From Chamaea fasciata (lineage: Eukaryota > Chordata > Aves > Passeriformes > Sylviidae): 64,000 nt of DNA. This document shows positions 9,346-64,000 of this stretch, in pieces. A model generated the notes under the pieces. The model was given only the letters and a program-made list of their open reading frames with translations, made no database searches and was not told where the DNA came from. Position 1 is the stretch's first letter. Every line of letters begins with the position of its first letter. A program made the translations under genes and the position numbers. The stretch covers positions 17,830,890-17,894,889 of the forward strand of contig JARCOQ010000006.1 of the NCBI GenBank assembly GCA_029207755.1. The letters are read 5' to 3'.

Positions 9346-12300
9346 GACAATGTTTAGAAAAGCAATTAGCCCCAGAGGAGTAAAAGCCTACTTAAAGCAG
9401 AAATAAGTGGAGATTTCAGAGTGTTTAGGTGTCTATTTAACTTTGAAGGTAACTCATGTCTTTAATACAAAAATGTAAGATTAGACATAATTGAGAGTCA
9501 AACTACAAGTGGATGAGAACACAGCAACCATGTTCACCTCTAAAACATCTTTTCAGTGTTCTTTTTTTTTCCACTTTTTGTTGGCTTCTCACTGTATTCT
9601 AGATAAAATCCAAAAAGCTTTTTTCACCTTAACATGGCTACACAGCCGAGCTGTGAGAGACCAAGCTACCTGAGAGACCTGGAGTCTCCAGAACAGCTTC
9701 TGCACATTGGATTCAGCAGCCTCAACCACAAGAGCTATAGGTGCAGATTTTCCAATATTAGGGTAACAGTTCAAGATTATTCAGAATACAGCTTTTCTAA
9801 AGTATCCCAGGGCACCACTCCCAAACTTCAGCTACACAAGACCATTAAAAAAATACTTGTGGCAACTGTGCAAACAGGTTTTATACCCTTGTTTCAGAAA
9901 GTTCAGTTACACCAAAGAACTAACTGGCACTGGCTCTGGGACTTCTGGTCTCCAACCCCAGAGGTGAGTTCAGGCTGTAACTTTTGAAGAAAATCAAGGC
10001 CTGGAATGTAACTCATTTTTCTAAGTTTGCTAGATGGTGAAGATTGCATAAGCTGTTGTGCTTCATCCAAAAGCTAAAAAAATAATTGAAGCTAGATGAC
10101 TGCTAAGATAGGATAGCAGCTCTGAGGGAAAAAAAGGACAGTAAAAAACTACTACTTTTTTCAGTGCTGCTACATAAGACCATCAGAAATGAGTAACAAG
10201 GTTCTCTAAAGCCATCCAAATGCAAAGACCAATTGAAAGTATAGAACTGCCAAGAAAATGGTACATTTTTCAAAATGTGTTGATCTCACCATCACTATTA
10301 TTTGCTTTGCCTGAGTTCAGATTCAGTTGCTTGCCTCTTCATCCATGAGCTAATTCCATCTAAGCACTGGGTCATCATGATAATTGGAGTTACGTGAAAA
10401 AGTCAACTGAATGAAGTAAAGCTGATTATTCAAAAAGAAAGGGAAAAAAAAAAGTGACAGGAGTTTTAAAGCTAGATTACATGAATTTTGCTCATCTCAA
10501 AAATGCAGGAAATTATTTTCCTTGAATTCTGCAAGATCAAGTGTGCCACTGATTAAAACTTTGTCTACTGAAGTGGAAGAGCAGAACACTGATGAGTTTG
10601 ATTGTCCTGCAAGCAAGATATTTTCAATGAGACTGTTAACAAAATGAAGCCACTATGATAATTTAATTCCTAGTTCAGGCCTTCCAGCAGCTTTTCAACA
10701 TGAGTAATCTCCATCAGTTCAATACCCCCAAAATTATAAATACCAACCAGTGAATACATGCCATTCAAATGTCAGCAGGCATGAACTTATGAGGTAGTTC
10801 ATAACTTTTATAGCCTCACCACCAATTAACAATGTAAATAAATTGCTAAAGCCCGATCAGATTATAATTTCCCCAAAATAACATTCCTGTGATTATGTTT
10901 GCGTGATTATAGTTATGAAGTAACTAATCAGAGCTGGGGGGAGAACCCTAGAATAACCCAAATTAGCAGGAATCAAGATGGTTGGCTTGTCATGAGTCCC
11001 TGCCCCTAGTGTAAATATCTTTACCTCTGAGAAGCACCCCCCAGCTATTCTGCCAGCTTCTGAGTGCACTCGGCTCATTAGCGAAGTACTGAGTTATGAA
11101 AAAGGAGTGGACTCAGCATTATTTTATTGGTCACAGTGAAGATGTTGTCTAAGGATGGATGTACTGAAAGGTGTGAGATTTCAATGCTCAGATAATGAAA
11201 AAGGCAGGAGGCTACACCTAATTCAGCACTATTCAAAGCTCATTGATACAGCAGTGGCACCTTCCCATCACAAATTGTATTACAGATTCAAACAATATTT
11301 AGCTACTCCTTTGGCACTATACACTCTGTCACGTGGGAAGGAACGCGGAGGAGGGAGGAAGACAGACTCCCAGCCACACGTGGTAGAACTTGGGGAAATT
11401 GCATTTAACTGTCTTTTGCACAATCCCAAGAAAAGCTTTGATCAATACAGAATTTTTACACAAGAAATACCACAAAGAGGCAGCAAAGCCTCAGAAATAA
11501 TTGATAGATATTTCAAAGGGTTTTGACAGAACACTAAGTTTGGATTTCTTCAGTGACATCATATTCAAGCCAGTTAAGAAAAACAAACCTTGTTAGAAAA
11601 CCTTGGCACACATTTGTACCAGAAATGGTTTTGCAGCTTATAAGCCCGTGTCCTTTTCTTTACGTATTGGCCAAAATCAAGGGAAAGAATAAACTGATTT
11701 TCTTAAAGCAGGTTTTTTAAGTTTAAAGTTTTTTAAGTAGTAAGAACAAAGATTTGCTATCGCCTTTGTTCCTCATTTAGCAAGACCTGAGTCTAGAAAA
11801 CCCAGCATTTATAGAGTTGTTTTTATGATCAAATTAGTTTGCTAAAAATAAAAGCAAATTAATTTCTGAGACCTCACTGTACCTAATGAGAGATCTAAAC
11901 ATTAGTCTCATATCAAGCCATTAGACTACAAACATTTGGATCCTTAAACTTTACTTGCAAAAATAATATGCATTAGAGGCAATTAGTTTGTGAAGAACAA
12001 ATGTGATTATGAATGAGATCTCAAAGTGATCTCATAATTCTCCTCCAGAAACAAGCATGATTTCTGTAGGCTGCAGAAGAGTCAGAACCACCACATTACT
12101 GTTCAGCCTTGTATTTGACAATGCTTGAGAATGCAGAGAACAGACATTTGAATAGTGTTTGGATTTATATGGCAGCAAGTCCAGCAAGGAGCTTGAGAGC
12201 AAAAACACTTTAACACTGCTTTGCTTACAAGGAGAAACTGTTCACTGTCCATAAATTTACAGAATATTAAATGTCAGTTTTCAACAAACAGGGTACATAT

Positions 12301-13704
12301 TGTGAACATCAAGACTGAAATCTTAAATTCTTGCCAATTCTTATATTTGATTTCTGCTCTTAATCAAATTATTTAAGTATGTAGAAGTAGCAGTAATTTG
12401 AGCTTACTTCCATTTTATCATAACCAGTAATACATTGAAACAAAGCAGTCAATGCCCTCTTGGACAGTTGCTTAAGAGAAACATGTTGTGACTCACACTG
12501 CTTCAAACCTGCTGCTGCTGTACAAAATGTAAGCCTTTCTGTACAAATTTTATATCTTTCAGGAAGGGTTCAAAGGGCATTAATTTCTTTAAAACAACTA
12601 TACTATCCCTGTCACAGTAAAGGCTTATCAGTTGCTTGTTATTCAACATGCAAAATGAAACAACCTCAAAGATACCATTTTAAGGTTTGAAAGGTCAAAT
12701 TAAGTCTGTGAGTCTTTAAAGTAGTACAAGAATTTTGATAGTAAACACTAGCATCTTTATAAAGCTGAAAGGGTTGATATTTCTGAGGTTAAAACTAATA
12801 TAAGTAGAAGTGGTTTGACTGCACAGCTGAATATTTAAATAGACAAAGCATTCAGGAAATACATCCACCAGTAGCCCTCCACTCAGTGGAGCCCGGTAAG
12901 AGCTAATGTCTAAGTGTTTATTGTTTATGCTGCTGGAAGCAATGAGGCTGGGAACATTAATGGAATAGGCTCACAAAATAAACACTGAATTCAAATGGAA
13001 GGCAAAAGGCCTACTATAGCTAAAGGAATAAGACCAACCCAAAATAACATGTTTAAAGCCACAAGAAGTATTTATTATCAGCATTAATTTGTGCTGTTTT
13101 ATTTTTCTATACAACAAAACTACTGCATAGCTTTCACAGCTGGAAGAACCACTCAGAGCTGAGATGTACACAAATGAAAATTATTTTATCATCTGTCCAA
13201 CATACATTCAGTGTTCCTGAGAAACCACTATATTCGAGTTGAAACTGCAAGATCAAACACCTACAATCAGCAGAACTAGTCTTGTTATCGCTTCTACAGG
13301 AATGTTATTTTACTGCTGTTACCATAGTTAGTTTAATCCCTTGGTAGTGGAAGCTTGGATCTCCTTGATGCCAACCACTTATCTCAAATGCATCAGTGCC
13401 AATTAAGAGGCAGACCAAGCTGTCATTTGTGAAAGGAAAAGTGAAGAGAGGGGCAAATGCTCTCATAATGGTTTAATTCTGGTTTTAAAGCTGCCTGTTT
13501 TAAGCTTAAAAATATGAGACACTTATATTACTGGGAACCAATGCCCAATTCTAGGAATAATTCCAGGAAGCATACATACCCCAAAACAAAGCTACCAGTG
13601 TCAGAGGTACTAGTAGAAAAATGAACTAGGCTGACCAAGTAGATCATTTTTCCCTCTGCTTCACATAAATCTAATGTCACATACATAGTCATGAAGTTAA
13701 ATTT

Positions 13705-13770
13705 AGGTCAATAAACTACCAGAGTAAATTAAGTAATTTTGACAGGTCAACAAACTACCAGAGTAAGATT
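13705..13770. repeat. Local tandem duplication, 39-bp period
   Basis: AGGTCAATAAACTACCAGAG at 13705 recurs as AGGTCAACAAACTACCAGAG at 13744, with matching sequence on either side. The copies differ by about one base in 20, so the duplication is fairly recent or conserved. Confidence 0.8.
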
Positions 13771-16040
13771 ATACTTCTAATAGTAAAATATGTTATTAAA
13801 CCCCTCAGCTGTTCTAAAACCAAGATGGATGTCTAATCTTCACAAACTACAGTTAGTGAATAAATTTGTGTACTTTAGAATATAACTCTCTGCTTTCTAC
13901 TGTCATGGTGTGCTATGGCTTTTTATTGCTATACGTTATCAGAAATGAACTAGACCGATCTGATTACAAATTAATAATGGTAGTTTATGGATGGACTGGA
14001 TGGAAAGAAAACTCTTTGCCTTTTGACTTCTGCTACAGTATCTTGTCAAATGAAATCATGACAATAGTGAAAGCTAATGTCAGCATTTTTGCTTTAAGCT
14101 GTGTTTCTTATGGCAAATAATAAGCAGTTTCCAGCATGCACTGTGTAGCAGTGCAGGCTGCAAGTTACATGTCACAAACCAATGCTGTGTCACAAGCCCT
14201 GATCCAAAAAGGGAGGTGGTGATCAGACAAAACTGACCGAAGGGATACAGAACATACCAACCCTGGCAGGCCCATGCCAGCTGCTCTCTACCTTCCATGA
14301 ATGGGCACAGGTACAAAGAATGAAGACATTCCTGTAAACCCAAAAGGAATGTCAGCATCTGTCTTTAGCACTGCAGTACATACTGACCTCCCAAAAGCAA
14401 GAGCTCAGGGGCTTTTTTGACATCGGAACACGGCAAAGCATGGAGTCACCATTTATTCTATTCCCGGACAAAAATTCTAAATGCTAAACACAGAATTAAC
14501 TGGTCACTTCTTTGTATCTCCATAATGAAGATATATACCCAACCATGTGTACTTAGCCATTAGTAACTACTTCTGTGTCTAACAAACCTAAATACAGTTA
14601 TCACCTCACACTGATACTAGCCCTTTACTGCTCTGAGGTATTACACAGCAGCACAATTAAGACGGAAGACTTCCTCTTTTCAAAAAATATATGCCTTTCA
14701 CTTAGTACCGTTTTCCTGTCATCTAATCCATATTCTGTATTTTCAAAAGCTCCACACTATAAACAGCTTATTTTATACAAACCAAATATTTTCAAAAAGC
14801 CTCAGAATGTCTCTGATAAAAAGATCACTCTAAGTAAACAACACATCACTTTTCCTTTTAGATTGTTCCAAAGCAGATAAGCAGTTAATCCTAAGGAGCA
14901 GTTCCTCTCTACTCCAAAACACATGTACACCCATGGCTAGCAGTCTGAAGACTCTAAAGTGGCTTCAGCAGAGCAGGGAACACAGCAGAACAGCAAATGC
15001 TGCAGCTGCTGGGGGCAGCTCTGTACTTTATTTGGGAACCCTCACTCCACTGACCAACAGAAAGAGCCCCAGCGTCTTGTAGTCTGTTGAGGCTTTTCAA
15101 GGAACAAAACAGAAGCTGAATTTCTATTTCACACCAGCAGACTCTCGGTTTCCAATTTCCCCTCTTATTTACTGCACTCTGCATAAGTATGTAAGTATAA
15201 GCAGCCAGAGCTCTGAGTATTTTTAACGTGTTTAAGAGGGAGGCAGTAACCTCCCTACTCTCATAGATACAGCAGTCTAATTCCTATGCCTCCTTCTTGG
15301 TCTCCTTTTGTGCCAAAAAAGGCAACCTTTTTTGACATTTTTCCCACCAAAAAAAAAGGGAACAAGGTTTTACCTTGCAACACTGAACTGACAAAAACCC
15401 AGAACTACTCTCAAACCCAAGTTCCTCTGCATGTATCCGCTGAAACCGAGATGTTTCCTGTAGGAGTCAGGAAACATCTTACTCCAAGAAGCCCTGTCCC
15501 TGTCATTACTCCTTCAGAGATAGATAGTGACTCCTTAGACACCTGGCTCCCCTCCCACTGCTATTTGGCTCTAAAATTACATCAAAAGTGAGATTTGCAG
15601 TATCCACAGTGATTTAAGTGCATCCGTGTTTATGCCCTGAATCCCTGAATGGCCTCAGTTGAGATCAGTACTGGGCAGAGAACAGACTGCACAAAGCCAC
15701 TCTGACCCCAGGACCATTCTCCACTACTCAATTCTTAGCAAAGGAATAATTCCACACACAGCACACACAATCCCCTATAAGAAAAGGCTTTAGTCCTAAA
15801 CTCAAGTATTTCAAGTGCTTTGTCAGTTCTTCAAAAAATGGGGGTGTTTTTCAGGAATACATGAGCATCATGCAAGTATCAAATGCAGTAGGTTCCCCAG
15901 GTGTCAAGGCTTCCACGTCTTCCTAAAGCACTATCCCTCAGATTCCATCAGCATCCCAGCAGGAAAGTTGTTTCCATGCTCACAGGAGGGGTGGGGGCAC
16001 CCGGCCTGCTCCGTCCCCAGTGACAGCAGGGACACCACCA

Positions 16041-16083
16041 GCCTTCCAATTAAGCCCAGGTGTCACCAGCTTAATTGGAAGGC
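16041..16083. repeat. Perfect 14-bp inverted repeat with 15-base loop
   Basis: GCCTTCCAATTAAG (16041-16054) and its exact reverse complement CTTAATTGGAAGGC (16070-16083) flank a 15-base spacer. The RNA or single strand would form a stable hairpin. There is no run of T after it and no gene beside it, so its role is unknown. Confidence 0.85.
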
Positions 16084-17254
16084 GGCAGGGTTGCACAGCT
16101 GTCAGAGGACATGAGTTTGGCCAGTACTATTTGCATTCCTGGTAGCAAAGGCAGAGCAGAGTGAGCACTGGTCAGCTGTCACAGCCTAAGTTGAGCTTGT
16201 ATGACAATTCAAGAGAAAACCACCAAAAACAAGCCAAAGTCTTTCCTGCGTAAAGTTCCACTCACAGCCACAGCCATCTGCTCCCCCATCCCCAAGGACC
16301 CAAGCTACAACAGCTGATGGCAGCTGGTTCTGGGGTCCCCGAGGCATTTCATGCAGATAACTGTCTGTGGCCCTTGCCAGACCTAGGGAAAGTCATGCAG
16401 AAGGTGGTTCTACACCATTCAGCTGAAGGATGCACCCAAATACCAGAGCAATTCTTACCTGGGGAGCAGCTGGTTTTCAGCATTGCACAAAGCAGCCCCC
16501 TCTGCTCACCACATAGAGGATAAGCAAGTCATCAGGAAACCCCACACATCCAGCCTGAGTCATCCTAGAGCAGCAATTTGCAAAAAACAACGCTTGCCTG
16601 TTCAGAAATACTAGTTTGAAATCCAGTTGCTTAAGAAGTTCAGAATCCCCGTTTTATTTAAAACCTCTTCTAACTGCAGTCAGAAAACACAATCCAGTTC
16701 GACATTTTATGCAGAGTGAAGCTCTTTCCTTCCTTCCTTCCTACTGAAAATGGTTTGGTAGGGTAGGGAAGTCCACACTCATCTCACACTCCCTCTTCAC
16801 TTAGCAAACCCAAGACAGACTCCCAATTGCCACTGCATATTATGAATCCATTCAAATGTTAATCTTCTGACATGTTTATCTTCACTATTACAATTTTAGT
16901 TGCTAACGTAGTTTTCAAAACTTCTCCACTCCCCACCATATAAGTAGCAATTAATAAAAAAGTTGGAACTGGAAGAAAATCCTCAAATTATTCCAAGTAA
17001 TTTTATAGCCCACTGCTATGATTTAAATAGGAAAGGATACCCCAAACATCAGAGCTTAAAATTAGTCTGAGGTTAGTTACCAGCTCTGCAAATGTAACCT
17101 ATTTTTGCTTCAGCCTTACAGCATGACAGCAGCACAGCTCTCTTCCTAAGGGAACTAGCTTCAGCAAGAGCTGATCCAGCTGCTCTTTGCCAGAAGGACC
17201 AAAGCTCAGTGTATTCCAGGGGGAGGGAAAAACAGAAATCTGATCAAATATATT
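16084..17254. other. Intergenic, no gene recognised
   Basis: Unique-looking DNA with a short (CTTC)n tract near 16722-16741. No exon, RNA gene or transposon is supported. Confidence 0.5.
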
Positions 17255-17690
17255 AAACCACCGAATGGCTTGAGTTCCATCGGACCTTAAAGATCATCTG
17301 GTTCCAACCCTCCTGCCGTGGGCAAGGACAACTTCCACTAGACCAGGCGGCTCAAAGCCCCATCCCACTTGACCTGGAACTCTCTAGGGACTGGCACCCA
17401 CAACTTCCCTGGACAATCTGCTGCAGTGCCTCACCACCTTCAAAGTGACAAATTTCTGCCTTATGTCCAATCTCAACCTCCCCTCTACCCTACCAGAGTA
17501 AAACCATTGCCCCTTGTCCTGTCACTGGTAAAAGTTTTTACCACAAGCCCTGGTAAAAATCCTCACTCATTCTTCTAAAACCTCTGGAGGTATTTTAAGG
17601 CCACAATAAGGTCTCCTTTTTTCCAGGCTGAACAATACCAACTTTCTCAGCCTGTCCTCCTAAGAGAGGTGCTCCAGGCATGTGATCAAA
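17255..17690 (-). mobile_element. CR1 LINE 3' fragment
   Basis: Reverse-orientation CR1 tail. Recognisable blocks are GACCTTAAAGATCATCTGG, TTCCAACCCTCCTGCC, GACCAGGCGGCTCAAAGCCC, CCCCTTGTCCTGTCACTGG and CCTAAGAGAGGTGCTCCAGG. It is 5'-truncated, as most CR1 copies are. It ends about 480 bases before the DHX15 poly(A) signal. Confidence 0.93.
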
Positions 17691-18174
17691 TTTTACTATA
17701 AATTCCTCATGGGATTATGCTGTCAAGTCATATTTCACAAAAAATCTCTACAAAATTCCAATGGTGCGGTGTGATTTGATCTACAGTGTCATTTAAGCTC
17801 CTATTTGTGTTGATCCTAAACAGTACCCAATCATTGCCCAGCAGGGCAATTTCTACCTGGCCACACACACTTCACTTTATAGGACACACTACTACAGTTC
17901 TGTCTGAGAAATATTTAGGGCTATGTTGGAAGAAAGCATTCTCCTAACACATCTGCATGCATTTTGAGTTTTCCTAAATAGTTTTAACAAGTTTGCAAGG
18001 GATCAATATTGTATGCATCATATTATATCATCATTGTGCTGATTAAGCATCTGTACTTTTAATATTAAAATATTAAACTACTGCCATGTCAATCAAACAG
18101 CAGTTTAATGGGAGACTAAATGGGCTTCTCATACTTCAATCAAAACAGTAGAAATACTGACATACTGTGGCACA
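17691..18174. other. DHX15 downstream flank
   Basis: AT-rich sequence past the DHX15 cleavage region. No second minus-strand poly(A) site of clear quality and no other gene are seen. Confidence 0.5.
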
Positions 18175-18625
18175 AAAGTAGTATAAATAGACTTTATTGA
18201 AGTCAGTACCCTTGTACTGAAGCCGAAGATTGTGTCTACAGAAGCACAAGTTGTAACATTTCACAACTTCTAAAAGGAATGTCAACAATTACAACGATCA
18301 TGCATACCATGGTCGATAATCACATTTTTAGAAGCATTTTCAACCATTTCTAAAGAAATGCTTATAACATTGTTATATATAGAACTACTTTCAATAAACT
18401 GCAAAACATTGATTAGCTTTTCCAGTATGAGCTACAGTGTCAACACAAAAGGGAGGCATAAATGTTTAATTTATGAAATCAGAATGGAATATTTACTGTA
18501 AAGAAAAATTAAAAAGCTTTCAAATAAAGGCCATTATTGAACCAAAGTGAAGAGCACAACTTGAACTTTGAATCCTTTCATCTCTTAAAGCTGTCCTCTG
18601 AATAACTTCAGTTCAAAGCATAAAT
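18175..18625 (-). other. DHX15: DHX15 3' UTR
   Basis: About 450 AT-rich bases between the DHX15 stop codon and the only well-placed minus-strand AATAAA. The cleavage point near 18175 is estimated from the usual 10-30 base spacing after the signal; it is not marked in the sequence. Confidence 0.7.
18193..18198 (-). terminator. DHX15: DHX15 poly(A) signal AATAAA
   Basis: TTTATT on the plus strand reads AATAAA on the minus strand (context TTCAATAAAGTC), 428 bases past the DHX15 stop. It is the first canonical hexamer I find downstream of the stop, so it is the likely main cleavage signal. Confidence 0.8.

Positions 18626-64000
<45,375 letters not shown>

Larger units (their letters stand above)
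8427..16040. other. Intergenic, mostly unique sequence
   Basis: AT-rich DNA between the LTR and the hairpin at 16041. It holds a MIR-like remnant (9205-9345), a short AT-rich tandem (8992-9018) and a 39-bp-spaced duplication (13705-13770). The open frames at 9634-9987, 11155-11526 and 15286-15591 show no known domain and no splice logic, so I treat them as chance. Confidence 0.55.

Noticed and set aside
9634..9987. 117-codon plus-strand ORF
   Set aside because: No domain or family resemblance; AT-rich background makes a chance ORF plausible.
11155..11526. 123-codon plus-strand ORF in intergenic DNA
   Set aside because: No recognisable domain, no promoter or poly(A) context, and composition like the surroundings. 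It could be re-examined only if transcripts are found.
18523..18528. Plus-strand AATAAA
   Set aside because: It lies on the strand opposite DHX15, and no plus-strand gene ends here.

Overview
This is a vertebrate nuclear window, most likely from a bird. The background is AT-rich, with two CpG islands, long introns, several CR1 LINE fragments and four solo ERVL-type LTRs. The only gene covered almost completely is DHX15 (DEAH-box RNA helicase 15, the vertebrate Prp43), on the minus strand. All 14 coding exons can be placed. Exon 1 runs off the right edge at 64000 and lacks only the first four to five codons. The stop codon is at 18626-18628 and the poly(A) signal at 18193-18198. The exons join in phase and encode a protein of about 765 residues with every DEAH helicase motif intact.

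Layout: 1-2520 is AT-rich and holds no gene I can recognise. 2520-5460 is a large, two-lobed CpG island. On its minus strand is a 29-codon first exon (4408-4494) with a good start context and a strong splice donor. 5461-18170 is intergenic, with one LTR, MIR-like and CR1 repeats and a perfect hairpin. 18175-64000 is DHX15 on the minus strand, with its promoter CpG island starting near 63540.

The most interesting signal is the 29-codon exon. Its peptide (MAG-CG, then an acidic patch, then SSFFYNY) resembles the PGC-1beta (PPARGC1B) N-terminus as I remember it, and it ends in phase 0, as PGC-1 first exons do. In other vertebrates PPARGC1A lies beyond DHX15 on the same strand, and a far-upstream brain-type PPARGC1A promoter has been described. 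I therefore read this island as the distal PPARGC1A promoter and the exon as an alternative PGC-1alpha start that keeps a PGC-1beta-like N-terminus. This is inference and needs transcript evidence.

The two genes are in tandem on the minus strand. DHX15 acts in spliceosome disassembly and ribosome biogenesis. The downstream exon would feed a transcriptional coactivator of mitochondrial metabolism. Nothing here suggests they share a pathway; their adjacency is simple synteny.
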